Positions 1-8,307 of a stretch of DNA of 60,105 bases are shown here, one piece after another (position 1 is the first letter of the stretch; every line of letters starts with the position of its first letter). The notes below the pieces were generated by a model, which searched no databases, was not told where the DNA came from, and saw nothing but the letters and a program-made list of their open reading frames with translations. The translations under genes were made by a program, and so were the position numbers. Source of the stretch: an uncultured Ruminococcus sp. (lineage in GTDB: Bacteria; Bacillota; Clostridia; Oscillospirales; Ruminococcaceae); NCBI GenBank assembly GCA_900545285.1, contig UQYK01000005.1, positions 1 through 60,105 of the forward strand. Reading direction: 5' to 3'.

Positions 1-94
1 GGCTGACAATGCCGCCGATTCCGATCATCAGACCAGACAGCATGCCATCCATCCAAAATGAGAGCCACTTGTTTTTCTTCTTCTTTTCTTCCAT
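1..94 (-). CDS. N-terminus of a membrane protein, possibly formate/nitrite transporter family (partial)
   Basis: Only the first 31 codons lie in the window. The gene reads off the left edge. The ATG is preceded on the minus strand by a purine-rich ribosome site (AGGAAAGGGAAAA). The protein opens with a lysine-rich cytoplasmic segment (MEEKKKKNKW) followed by the start of a glycine-rich hydrophobic helix ending GLMIGIGGIVS. That helix resembles the first transmembrane segment of FNT formate/nitrite channels, which carry a GIxIGIGGxV-like stretch. The family call rests on about 15 residues, so it is tentative. Membrane location is the safer conclusion. Confidence 0.45.
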   Translation of the reverse strand, partial: MEEKKKKNKWLSFWMDGMLSGLMIGIGGIVS

Positions 95-151
95 CACGAC
101 TTTTCCCTTTCCTTTTTGAATCCTTCTGCACAGCAGTACGCCTTCATCCGG

Positions 152-466
152 TCATACATTCTGAAAGAACTGCGCAGGATCTCCGTCATTGACTGCAATA
201 ATATCCAGCGGTGCCTGCAAATCCGGTAATAAGAAGCCGCCTTCGATACAAGCAGAGCTGCAAAATGCAAACATAGACGGATAGCTGTCATCGTCCATGT
301 AAAACGGTTCGCGGCCGTTCTCTGGATTGACACCCACCCGATACAGGCCTTCTGCATAGTGAAAGAGGATGTCCAGCCGTTCTGACCGATGCTTCCGCAT
401 CAGCGCGATTACTTCTGAAGCCGGTACATGCACACTGCTCCAGTCAAAGCTCAGTTCCATTTCCAT
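152..466 (-). CDS. Small hypothetical protein (104 aa)
   Basis: I do not recognise this family. The start is placed at MEMELSFDW because a good ribosome site (AAAGGAA) lies about eight bases upstream. The longer reading frame begins inside an unlikely Cys-rich extension. The product is soluble, acidic and without a signal peptide. It contains a middle segment of the form FHYAEGLYRVGVNPENGREP and ends near DPAQFFQNV. Its gene sits between a membrane-protein gene and a zinc-ribbon protein on the same strand, about 57 bases downstream of the latter. Nothing in the context suggests a specific role. Confidence 0.6.
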   Translation of the reverse strand: MEMELSFDWSSVHVPASEVIALMRKHRSERLDILFHYAEGLYRVGVNPENGREPFYMDDDSYPSMFAFCSSACIEGGFLLPDLQAPLDIIAVNDGDPAQFFQNV

Positions 467-574
467 AATCCAAGATTCCTTTCTTTTGGCCGGCAAATCC
501 AGCCGTGATTCCAGGACACAAAAACAGCACATCCCAAAATGAGTGTGCTGCTTCCTGCTTTTCTCAAAAAAAGA

Positions 575-928
575 TTATTCTGCGCGATTCAGCTTTGCGC
601 CGCAATTGCCGCAGAAGCCGAATGTATACTTATCGTCAAACCGCGCACCGCACTGACCGCAAATCCGAATGCCCTTCAAAGAACTCAGATCTCCCTGCAT
701 GCTGGCAATCCGGCGTCTTCTGTCGTCGATATCTGCACACAGTTCCAGTTCTGCCTTGTGATCGCCGTTCTGGTTCTCATAGAACAGCTTTCCGATTTCT
801 GTCAGAACTTCCTGAATCCGCTCCTTTTCATAGGCAATTTTCTTTTTCAGATTGCTGGTCTCCGCTGCACTTTTTGAGTTTTCAGTCACGCTCCGGCTGA
901 CCTGATTTACCTTATCAAACAATCCCAT
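575..928 (-). CDS. Coiled-coil protein with C-terminal zinc ribbon (117 aa)
   Basis: The protein begins MGLFDKVNQVSRSV, followed by a charged helical region (about residues 15-80) likely to form a coiled coil. It ends in a zinc ribbon with two paired motifs, CGQC and CGNC, about 16 residues apart. This layout (short N-terminal helix, coiled coil, terminal zinc_ribbon_2) is common in small clostridial proteins of unknown function. The start has an AGGAG site 7-8 bases upstream. A consensus promoter lies at 991-1019. The protein probably acts in the cytoplasm, and its partner is unknown. Confidence 0.75.
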   Translation of the reverse strand: MGLFDKVNQVSRSVTENSKSAAETSNLKKKIAYEKERIQEVLTEIGKLFYENQNGDHKAELELCADIDDRRRRIASMQGDLSSLKGIRICGQCGARFDDKYTFGFCGNCGAKLNRAE

Positions 929-990
929 AATCCATGCTCCTATTCTCCGGCATCATTTTTGCCAGTCTAAATGAAATATCGTCATTTAAA

Positions 991-1019
991 ATTATACATG
1001 ATAACCAAGAATTTGTCAA
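991..1019 (-). promoter_or_regulatory. Sigma-A promoter of the zinc-ribbon gene
   Basis: Reading the minus strand there is a perfect -35 TTGACA (1019-1014), a 17-base spacer, and a perfect -10 TATAAT (996-991). It lies about 60 bases upstream of the ATG at 928. No operator-like palindrome was noticed. Confidence 0.85.
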
Positions 1020-1065
1020 GATTAAATTTTTATCAAACAGGAGCCATCTTTTTTGCACCGACTTG

Positions 1066-2499
1066 TTATGCTTCTACTGGAGCAAAACGAATCCGTACCT
1101 TCGGCAATTCGTGCAGAACAGTATCGCAGTGGAACAGCCCGTCCTCTGCCGACAGGTCATTCTCACCGGTTGTCGGCGGTGCAAAGATTTTCAGCGTCAT
1201 GTCTGCCGGGCCATCCAGCGGCTTTTCGAAAAATGCTGCCATCATGTCCACTGTTTTGGTGCCCGGTGCCTTATAGAACCATCTTCCGTTCAGTTCCAGC
1301 ATCAGATTGCTGTCCTTTTCGAATACCGCTTCACAGAAGGTGGGATTCTTTTCAAAGTGCAGAGGCATTGCCAGTCCCTCGGCATCCTCGGAGTTTGTCC
1401 AGCGCAGTATAACCGGCAGCTGTACCTCGCCTTCCTGCTTTTCCATCTGCGGCCGGAACCAATCCCGGTGAATGATCTCTTTATAGGTATCCAGTACCGG
1501 CTGTGCAATTCCCACTTCACTGTTGTTGGGATCTTCAATTTCCAGACCCAGCCGTCCCCGATCCCGGAACTGATAGAAGGTAAAAGCGCTGAACCAATCT
1601 GCCTGTTCCTGTTCCAGCTTGTCGCAGAATTCCCGTACCATATCTGCCTGTTCATAAGGGCCGGTCACATCGCCGTCTGCATTGAATTCCGCCATTGTCA
1701 TAGGCTTCGGAGTGCCGCCGTTGAGATAACAGAACCGCTCAAAGCTGCGCTTGGTCTTTTCATAGGTATCTGCAACTGTACCACGGCTGTGGGTATCACC
1801 GCCGTGTTCCGCCACATCATACGGCCAGCCCCAGTGCAGTGCCATATACTTGTCCACCGACCAGATATCTGCTGCCGGAATGGTCTGGGCAAACTCTGCT
1901 TCCTTTTCCATCTCCTCCTTGGACAGATCTTCAATTCCGCCAATGCAGATAATAGTCTGCACATTCGGGGCATGCTCCTTGATTACACGACTGGCGCGTA
2001 CAAAGAAGTCTGCCACTTCCTGATATGTGCAGCGCTTGTTGAAGGAGAACCAGTTTCCGGTTGCTTCATGATTGATGCGGAGAAATACCCGTCCGAAGGG
2101 TCGCAGATCATTTGCAATAGCAATGAGGTGCTCATCTGTCACATGAGGATCGATAGTCAGCGTCAGGGATACATCCTGACCATGCTGCCGGATTTCCCGC
2201 ATGTACTGAAAAGGCTCGCCGTCTGTATTGCCGCCCAGGCCGCCTTTATAGGTAAAGTAGTCATCGTAAGGGAAATCCCACGCAAAGCTGATATCCGGGC
2301 TTGCGTGTACGACACTGGCACGACCCGGCCAGCCTTCATCCAGCGGATAATAGCAGTACATCAAACTGATGCTCCGGTGCGGCCGTCCCAGTTTTCCCAA
2401 AATATAATCCTGATTCACATATTCGCCCCGTTCGCTGCCGTCTCCCAGATCGACAGCACAACGTGCCTTTCCCATATGAATCCGATAAACATTTTCCAT
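1066..2499 (-). CDS. GH26-like glycoside hydrolase (477 aa), cytoplasmic
   Basis: This is a (beta/alpha)8-barrel protein related to glycoside hydrolase family 26 (beta-mannanase and relatives). The segment FLRINHEATGNWFSF around residue 145 matches the family's RxxHExxGxWFWW acid/base motif, with the conserved His-Glu. MAEFNADGD around residue 271 would supply the second catalytic glutamate at a strand end. There is no signal peptide or dockerin, unlike secreted mannanases. A C-terminal beta-rich region of about 130 residues follows the barrel. The start (MENVYRIHMG) was chosen for an AAAGGAG site 11 bases upstream rather than the longer frame. The gene is monocistronic with its own promoter. 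Family membership is fairly secure, but the substrate is not known. Confidence 0.7.
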   Translation of the reverse strand: MENVYRIHMGKARCAVDLGDGSERGEYVNQDYILGKLGRPHRSISLMYCYYPLDEGWPGRASVVHASPDISFAWDFPYDDYFTYKGGLGGNTDGEPFQYMREIRQHGQDVSLTLTIDPHVTDEHLIAIANDLRPFGRVFLRINHEATGNWFSFNKRCTYQEVADFFVRASRVIKEHAPNVQTIICIGGIEDLSKEEMEKEAEFAQTIPAADIWSVDKYMALHWGWPYDVAEHGGDTHSRGTVADTYEKTKRSFERFCYLNGGTPKPMTMAEFNADGDVTGPYEQADMVREFCDKLEQEQADWFSAFTFYQFRDRGRLGLEIEDPNNSEVGIAQPVLDTYKEIIHRDWFRPQMEKQEGEVQLPVILRWTNSEDAEGLAMPLHFEKNPTFCEAVFEKDSNLMLELNGRWFYKAPGTKTVDMMAAFFEKPLDGPADMTLKIFAPPTTGENDLSAEDGLFHCDTVLHELPKVRIRFAPVEA

Positions 2500-2580
2500 T
2501 TGATTTTGTGCTCCTTTTTTCGCAGTCATTTCTGCATGACGGCTCTGCCAGAATTGCCATGCACTTTTTACATGCCTACT

Positions 2581-2610
2581 ATTATATCGGATAGCGGTAC
2601 TTTCTGTCAA
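2581..2610 (-). promoter_or_regulatory. Promoter of the GH26-like gene
   Basis: On the minus strand, TTGACA at 2610-2605, an 18-base spacer and TATAAT at 2586-2581. It lies about 80 bases upstream of the chosen ATG at 2499, which supports that start over the longer frame beginning at 2610, inside the -35 box. Confidence 0.85.
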
Positions 2611-2641
2611 GAGATTTTTTCCGAACAGATTCCATTTTTAC

Positions 2642-2693
2642 AAAAAAGAACCTGCCGGGCACGGAAGAATCCCCTCCATACCTGACAGGTTCT
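2642..2693 (-). terminator. Intrinsic terminator after the Gld-like ABC operon
   Basis: AGAACCTG (2693-2686 on the minus strand) pairs with CAGGTTCT (2654-2647) across a long, partly self-pairing loop. It is followed on the minus strand by a run of T (2647-2642). It sits just downstream of the last gene of the operon, ending at 2743. Confidence 0.8.
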
Positions 2694-2742
2694 GTTTCAA
2701 GTCCGGCAAATGCACCGCAATTTTCGCAGCAGCGCCGGACGC

Positions 2743-3036
2743 TTATTGTGCAGATGTGTCCTTTTCTGCACGTTTCAGCCATACATGTGCCAGATCCACT
2801 GCTTCATAAAGGTTCGGGCGGTCAGAAGTTTTCACAATCGCCTTCACCGGATCCGGTTCATTGGTTGCAATCTGGTATACCTTGATTTTATCGGCAACCA
2901 TCAGGCCTTCTTCGTTTTTTTGCTGATGCTGAATCTGCATCATAACTACATACGGATCAGACATATAGCCATAGTAAATCTGATTGCCGCTTCTTACTAA
3001 GGGGTATTCTCGATACATAAAAAATTCCTGATTCAT
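2743..3036 (-). CDS. Small conserved hypothetical protein (97 aa)
   Basis: The protein starts MNQEFFMYREYPLVRSGNQIYYGYMSD and ends in a charged helix. The pattern PLVRxGNxIYYGxMSDxYV is one I associate with a conserved clostridial family of unknown function. No catalytic motif, signal peptide or membrane segment is visible. The start has a GAAAGGAAG site upstream. The gene follows the DUF4340 gene by 54 bases on the same strand and precedes the operon terminator, so it is probably co-transcribed with the Gld-like exporter. A functional link is only suggested by that position. Confidence 0.65.
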   Translation of the reverse strand: MNQEFFMYREYPLVRSGNQIYYGYMSDPYVVMMQIQHQQKNEEGLMVADKIKVYQIATNEPDPVKAIVKTSDRPNLYEAVDLAHVWLKRAEKDTSAQ

Positions 3037-3090
3037 CGATACTTCTTCCTTTCTTCGGCAGAGCTGCAATCTGAATTTCCTTTTCCAGAC

Positions 3091-4575
3091 TTAGCTCCAG
3101 TTTGTAGTGAATTCTTGGTCTGTGTCATAAATATCCATATTCTTGCGCAGCACATCCAGGAATGATTTCCGGCAGGTATATGCCGACTGGCCGTCTACTG
3201 TAATCAGGCATGTGAAATCATCGATTGCGTAAAACGCAAGGTCGCGGCTGAATGTGCCGTCCTGTGTTTCCAGCTGAATTTCTGCAATGGGATCGCCTTC
3301 CGGCTTTTCTGACAGATCAACCGTTTCCGCTGTGGTATTCAGCAAGAATGAATAGAAGGTACGATACCGTTCAGAATCTGTAGCAGAACCATTCAGTGTC
3401 ACCTTGGCGCTGTCCTTGTCGCTGCCCTCCACCTGGAACTGGAAGCTCTTTCCGCCATCTACAGTTACATTCAAAGTCTTAACATCCCAGACATAAGTGC
3501 CGAATACCAGCTTTGAGGTGATATCCGTGGGTGTCACGGTTGCCCATACCATATCGGATGCTGCAACCTTATAAATTGCATTGACACCGTCCAGGTATGC
3601 ATAATAATATGCAGATTCTGTTCCGGTTTCTTCATCCTTTTCCTTGAACTGCGTGCCGAATTTCAGTACATAGGTGTTTCCGTCATCACATGCCATCGTC
3701 GCTGTGCCGAACGGATCTGTCAAGCCGTCTGCTTCCATATCCGCATCCGTGGGATGCTTTACTGCAATGGAGACGGCCTTCAGACCAAACACACCTGTGA
3801 TAACCGGTGTGGAACGATCCACACTCAGGTACGCCGGAATCGGAGAAACCATTTCATGGCTTGCAGAGGTGCCGCCCATTTTTTCATCTTTTTCCGCATC
3901 CTTGGAATAATCCAGCTCCATAACATAATCCATATCCTTCCGCTCCAGCGTAAAGGTATTGATAATCGGCATGTCATCATCACTGGGCTTTTCCAGCATG
4001 GTCAGCGATAAAAAGCTGTCTGCAGTATTCTTAAAGTTGGAAACCAGAGAGGTTTTTACGGTATATACCGTATCGGAGTCAGCCGGTGCAAGGTAAGTGT
4101 TTTCCGTACCGGAAACCGCATTGCCGACCCGGAAGGCATAGCTGCTGCCGTCTGCAAAGTGCAGTGTTACCGCAGTTGCCTCTGCATCATCCAGTCCGAA
4201 TTTTTTCAAATCTGAGCTGTTTTCCTCCACCAGGCCGGTGGTACTCAGTGACGCTGTGTTGTTGGCCAGTGTATTGATCTTGGTATCTACCGGCAGATCT
4301 TCATAGCCAGACAGGGCATACACCGCATCATCTGTGTCCGTTGCCTCCTGGGTTCGAACAATTTCAAAACTGCCAGTCGGGTTGGTAATGTCGATCGAGG
4401 TGACATCCTTCGGTTCCTGACTGGTCAGCGTCTCTGTCACTGCGCTGCTTTCTTCAGAAGAGGATGCATCTGCTGAAGAATCCTCCGGTTGATTTTTCAG
4501 GAGAAAAAAGGCAGCGGCCCCCAGTGCTGCAACCAGCACAACACCAGCAATAATTCCCAGAGCTTTTTTGCGCAT
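3091..4575 (-). CDS. DUF4340 membrane-anchored protein of Gld-like ABC system (494 aa)
   Basis: An N-terminal lysine-flanked transmembrane helix (residues about 5-27) is followed by a Ser/Glu-rich linker and a large extracytoplasmic region. Sequences such as SLSTTGLVEENSSDLKKFGLDD and the AEATAVTLHFADGSSYAFRVG stretch match DUF4340, a repeated beta-rich domain found next to GldG-like proteins. It lies 18 bases downstream of the GldG-like gene in one operon with the ATPase and permease. DUF4340 proteins are thought to be accessory extracellular subunits of these ABC systems, and the cargo is not known. There is no enzymatic motif. Confidence 0.75.
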   Translation of the reverse strand: MRKKALGIIAGVVLVAALGAAAFFLLKNQPEDSSADASSSEESSAVTETLTSQEPKDVTSIDITNPTGSFEIVRTQEATDTDDAVYALSGYEDLPVDTKINTLANNTASLSTTGLVEENSSDLKKFGLDDAEATAVTLHFADGSSYAFRVGNAVSGTENTYLAPADSDTVYTVKTSLVSNFKNTADSFLSLTMLEKPSDDDMPIINTFTLERKDMDYVMELDYSKDAEKDEKMGGTSASHEMVSPIPAYLSVDRSTPVITGVFGLKAVSIAVKHPTDADMEADGLTDPFGTATMACDDGNTYVLKFGTQFKEKDEETGTESAYYYAYLDGVNAIYKVAASDMVWATVTPTDITSKLVFGTYVWDVKTLNVTVDGGKSFQFQVEGSDKDSAKVTLNGSATDSERYRTFYSFLLNTTAETVDLSEKPEGDPIAEIQLETQDGTFSRDLAFYAIDDFTCLITVDGQSAYTCRKSFLDVLRKNMDIYDTDQEFTTNWS

Positions 4576-4593
4576 CTGTATTCTTCCTTTCGA

Positions 4594-6336
4594 TTAGCGA
4601 TATCGTCTGCGGACAGCCACAATGATGCCGGCTGCAACCACAATCAGCGGAATGATAATCACAACAATAGTGCGAATGGTTTTCAGCTGCGTTTCTGTTG
4701 CAGAAATTGAGGTCTTTGTCAGATCCTTTGCTGCAATTACAATGCTGCCATCCTTGCCGCAAACGGTATTCAGCAGGCCGATGAAGTATTCCGCATTGTT
4801 ATAAGATGCATCCTGTACCAGATAATAGTCCAGCAGTGTCATGGAACCCATCACAATAACATCACTTTCAATCAGTTCGCTGCCAGTGGACTGCTGATCT
4901 CGGCACAATGCCATTACCATATTGGAGCTGCGCTCTGCTGTGCTGGTATCAAATTTTGTGGTAGTTGCAGTAGTTTCTTCCACAGCTTCTGCTGTTGTTG
5001 TCGCAGCAGCATCTGTTGTTCCCTGTGTGCTGTCTGTGCTCTTTTCGCTGTTTGCAGAAGGCGTTGCCAGCGGATAACGATAAGAGTTATCGGAAGCAGT
5101 CAGCAGCGGTGTTACTGTACGGCCGTTATTGGCAGTCAGTTCATCCATCGGCCGTGCCATCGGTGCAATGATCGGCAGGCTGGGATTTGCCAGATTACCG
5201 TCATAGGTTTCCTTTGAGGAACTGCCGTCCGTACTGTCTGTGCTGCTTGCGCTGGGCGCAGATACTACCGGGAAGGTAGCGCTACCCAAAACGGTAGATG
5301 CCGTCTGACTGTTGCTGCCGTCATCCTGGATGACGCTCCGGTCTATCTGAATGTTCCATTCCTTCAGAAAGGCATCCAGATTCGGGGTTGCGCTCTGGCT
5401 GTAGTCTGCAATGTAAATCAGCTGCTTGCCCAGATTTCCGTCATTATACAGGAAATTGGTCAGCTTTGTCACTGCATCTGTGGTAAAGTCACTGGACGGA
5501 GCCGGAAGCAGAACAATATCATAGGTTGCCGGATCCAGTTCATCTGTCATGATGTCGATTTCCTTGACATCATAGCCGTTGTCCTCCAGCAGTGCCTTTG
5601 CAGAGGTATAGGCGCCATAGTTGGCCTGTGTCTGCGCATAAATGGAGCCGCCGTTTGAAGTAGCAATCATAGCAACAGTCTTCGGGTTGGAATCCGTTAC
5701 ATTCATAATAGCGGATGTCAGTGTCTGCTCGCCCTTGAAGCCGGTGATGCAGTCTGCAAGAGAACCATATCCATAGTACTGATAATACTGATACGCCTGC
5801 TGATCTACATCAAACATATCGCTAAAGGAATCATATACCTTAATCCGCTTGCCGCTGGTGACAATGATCTGTCCGGAGTTAATTGTGCTGCCGTACAAAT
5901 CCTGATATTCTGCCAGAACATCTGGATCCTTTGTGGTATCAAAATACTTTACAGAGATGTGATCGGAATAACCCTGATACTTGGAGATGGTTTCCGAGAT
6001 CATCTTGTTGTACTTGTCTGTCTTAAAGTTACTTTCCTCTGCTGCAACTGCAATGGTGACATCCTGATCCAGATTCTTGATGTAATCCAGCGTTTCATCA
6101 CTGATTGCATAGACATTCGAAGTGGTCAAGTCCAAAACAGCATCCGGAAAACGCTTTCCCAGCTGTGCAACGATTACATTCACCAGCACAACGGCTGCCA
6201 CAAAAATCACTGTTACAGCAGTAGCCAAACCGCCGTATTTCAGCTTCTTCCGCCGTTTCAGCTTGTTCTGCCGCTTTTCTTCGGACATGGGTGCAGACAC
6301 ATCTGCCTTCTTTTTCTTCTTTTCCTGATCTTGCAT
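4594..6336 (-). CDS. GldG-like ABC auxiliary component (580 aa)
   Basis: A positively charged cytoplasmic head (residues 1-36) leads into a TM helix (about 37-60). Next comes the GldG-type ectodomain, including VYAISDETLDYIKNLDQDV, the hallmark of ABC_transp_aux / DUF4350-like proteins. An internal Ser/Thr/Ala-rich region (about 395-490) looks like a flexible linker. A second TM helix (IRTIVVIIIPLIVVAAGIIVAV) closes the protein, so both ends are cytoplasmic. The start at 6336 has an ideal GAGGAGG site. The permease gene stops 16 bases upstream. GldG works with GldF and GldA in Bacteroidetes gliding. In Firmicutes the same set occurs without gliding and its substrate is undefined. Confidence 0.8.
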   Translation of the reverse strand: MQDQEKKKKKADVSAPMSEEKRQNKLKRRKKLKYGGLATAVTVIFVAAVVLVNVIVAQLGKRFPDAVLDLTTSNVYAISDETLDYIKNLDQDVTIAVAAEESNFKTDKYNKMISETISKYQGYSDHISVKYFDTTKDPDVLAEYQDLYGSTINSGQIIVTSGKRIKVYDSFSDMFDVDQQAYQYYQYYGYGSLADCITGFKGEQTLTSAIMNVTDSNPKTVAMIATSNGGSIYAQTQANYGAYTSAKALLEDNGYDVKEIDIMTDELDPATYDIVLLPAPSSDFTTDAVTKLTNFLYNDGNLGKQLIYIADYSQSATPNLDAFLKEWNIQIDRSVIQDDGSNSQTASTVLGSATFPVVSAPSASSTDSTDGSSSKETYDGNLANPSLPIIAPMARPMDELTANNGRTVTPLLTASDNSYRYPLATPSANSEKSTDSTQGTTDAAATTTAEAVEETTATTTKFDTSTAERSSNMVMALCRDQQSTGSELIESDVIVMGSMTLLDYYLVQDASYNNAEYFIGLLNTVCGKDGSIVIAAKDLTKTSISATETQLKTIRTIVVIIIPLIVVAAGIIVAVRRRYR

Positions 6337-6352
6337 GGTTTCTGTCCTCCTC

Positions 6353-7060
6353 TCAGCTCCAGCGCCGTTTTTCAAATACACGAACCGTAAAGAAATTAAA
6401 GATTACGGCCGTACTGATGTAAAACAGGACACTGGCCGGATCAAACAGTCCCACTGTGAAATCATAATACCGGGTATAGAAAGAAAGTGCATTCAAAACC
6501 GTCGGGATAACCGGCAGCTTTTCTGCAAACTGTGCCAGCACGTCCAGCATGTACAATACAAACAGTGCAATGATTCCCAGCACGGCTGCAACCACCTGAT
6601 TTTCCGTCAGGGAAGAGATGAACAGTGTCACTGCAATAAATGCAGCGCCCAGCAGAAACAGTGCCAGTACATTAGATACGACAATGCCCCATGCCACAGC
6701 ACCGAAAAAGCTCAGGATCAGTGCATACAAAAACAGGATGACAATGCCGAAGGTGTACATGGTCAGTGCGGCAAAGTATTTTCCCAGAACAATTCCGCCG
6801 ATAGAAACCGGCGCGGTCAGAAGTCCCTGCTCTGTTTTCTGCTTTTTTTCTTCACTGAACAGACGCATGGTCAAAACCGGAATCAAAATAACAACAATCA
6901 AAAACAGACTGGTGAAAACACCGGACATATCCGTCGTTGCAGATGCCAGAGAAGAGGCAAAGAAGAAATAGCCGGCTGCCAGATAAAATACTGCCAGGAA
7001 TACATACGCAATGCTGGAAGTAAAGAAGGCTCCCATTTCACGTCGATAAATTGCGCCCAT
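6353..7060 (-). CDS. ABC-2 type permease, GldF-like (235 aa)
   Basis: Six hydrophobic segments can be traced. The N-terminus MGAIYRREMGAFFTSSIAYVF is typical of ABC-2 permeases. The cytoplasmic loop RLFSEEKKQKTEQGLLTAPVS is the family's conserved coupling loop (EE+xxGTxexLLtaPvs). Its ATG overlaps the stop of the ATPase gene by the ATGA arrangement, implying translational coupling. It would form the membrane pore of the exporter with the ATPase at 7060-8133 and the GldG-like subunit downstream. Confidence 0.88.
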   Translation of the reverse strand: MGAIYRREMGAFFTSSIAYVFLAVFYLAAGYFFFASSLASATTDMSGVFTSLFLIVVILIPVLTMRLFSEEKKQKTEQGLLTAPVSIGGIVLGKYFAALTMYTFGIVILFLYALILSFFGAVAWGIVVSNVLALFLLGAAFIAVTLFISSLTENQVVAAVLGIIALFVLYMLDVLAQFAEKLPVIPTVLNALSFYTRYYDFTVGLFDPASVLFYISTAVIFNFFTVRVFEKRRWS

Positions 7061-8133
7061 CAGTCCTCGCCTCCTTCTGTAGATTCTTCCCGCACGGCTG
7101 CGGTTTCTTGATTTTCAGACGTTTCTGTTTCTGCCACAGCTTTCTCCGGCTTTGCATCTGCCGGCTGCTCCGACGCTTTCTTTGCAGAAGAAAGCTTTAC
7201 GCCCTCGCCCATTGTAATCTTCAGGAAGACATCTTCCAGTGTCATTTCGCCCAGATCCATCTTGTAGATGCCCCAGCCGTGTTCCTGCACCATCTGGTTC
7301 AGATCCGGACGAATGTCCGCATTGTGCTTCGCTTCGATTTCATATTCAAAGATGCCCGGCTCCCGTTCCATATCTGCATGAACTTTTTCCACGCCGGAAA
7401 TTGCACGGATTGCCTGGAGCACTTCGGCTTTTGTTCCGCTGATGCGCACATTGATTTTGTTGGAAGCGGAAACTGATTTTGACAGGTTGTCTGTCGTATC
7501 ATCTGCGGCAATCTGTCCGTGGTTGATAATGACAACACGGTCACAGACGGCCTGTACCTCTGTCAGAATGTGGGAAGAAAGGATTACGGTGTGCCGCTTT
7601 CCCAGCTTTTTCACCAAGGTACGGATTTCAATAATCTGCTTCGGGTCGAGACCGACAGTCGGCTCGTCCAGAATCAGAATCGGCGGATTTCCAATTAGCG
7701 CCTGCGCCAAACCTACACGCTGGCGGTATCCTTTGGACAGATGCTTGATAATCCGTCCGGAAACATCATTGATCTTGCAGAGATTGCAGACATCCTTCAG
7801 GTGTGACCGTCTGGGCAGCTTGCATTTTTTCAGATCATAGACAAAATTCAGATATCCCATGACAGTCATATCCAGGTAGAGGGGCGGCAGCTCCGGCAGA
7901 TAGCCGATCTGTGCCTTTGCCCGGATGGGATCCTCCAGAATATCCACGCCGTTGATCAGCGCCTGCCCGGAGGTGGAACTGATATAGCCGGTCAGCATAT
8001 TCATCGTAGTGGATTTTCCGGCGCCGTTCGGCCCCAGAAGTCCCAGGATTTCTCCATCTTCCACCGTAAAACTGATGTCATTTACGGCCACTTTATCGCC
8101 GTAATGTTTGGTCAGATGTTTGACTTCAATCAT
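7060..8133 (-). CDS. ABC transporter ATP-binding protein, GldA-like (357 aa)
   Basis: This is a standard ABC ATPase: Walker A LLGPNGAGKSTT near residue 38, Q-loop, signature LSKGYRQRVGLAQAL and Walker B ILILDEPTVGLD followed by the H-loop SSHIL. A C-terminal domain of about 90 residues resembles that of drug/gliding-type ATPases. An unusual acidic Ala/Glu/Thr-rich tail of about 45 residues follows it. The start MIEVKHLTKHYGD has an AAGGAGG site 9 bases upstream. It is the first gene of a four- or five-gene operon. Confidence 0.9.
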   Translation of the reverse strand: MIEVKHLTKHYGDKVAVNDISFTVEDGEILGLLGPNGAGKSTTMNMLTGYISSTSGQALINGVDILEDPIRAKAQIGYLPELPPLYLDMTVMGYLNFVYDLKKCKLPRRSHLKDVCNLCKINDVSGRIIKHLSKGYRQRVGLAQALIGNPPILILDEPTVGLDPKQIIEIRTLVKKLGKRHTVILSSHILTEVQAVCDRVVIINHGQIAADDTTDNLSKSVSASNKINVRISGTKAEVLQAIRAISGVEKVHADMEREPGIFEYEIEAKHNADIRPDLNQMVQEHGWGIYKMDLGEMTLEDVFLKITMGEGVKLSSAKKASEQPADAKPEKAVAETETSENQETAAVREESTEGGED

Positions 8134-8307
8134 CCTTGTGATTGCCTCCTTCTGTTTGTACATACACAGTACACATAGATACAAGAATCATTTTATCAAT
8201 TCTTTGTGATAACCGCGTGATAAGCACACGAAAGATCATCTGCAAATTTCCGGAGTCCTGCTAATCGCTGCAAATACTGCCGGAAACGTACAGTCCAGCC
8301 AGCTGTG

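Noticed and set aside
934..2685. 583-codon open frame on the plus strand opposite the GH26-like gene
   Set aside because: It is a mirror frame of a clearly coding gene, Cys/His/Phe rich, with no ribosome site and no recognisable domain.
8185..8307. Direct repeat GTGATAA around 8209-8227 as an operator for the Gld-like operon
   Set aside because: Only two short copies, and no well-placed promoter was found next to them.
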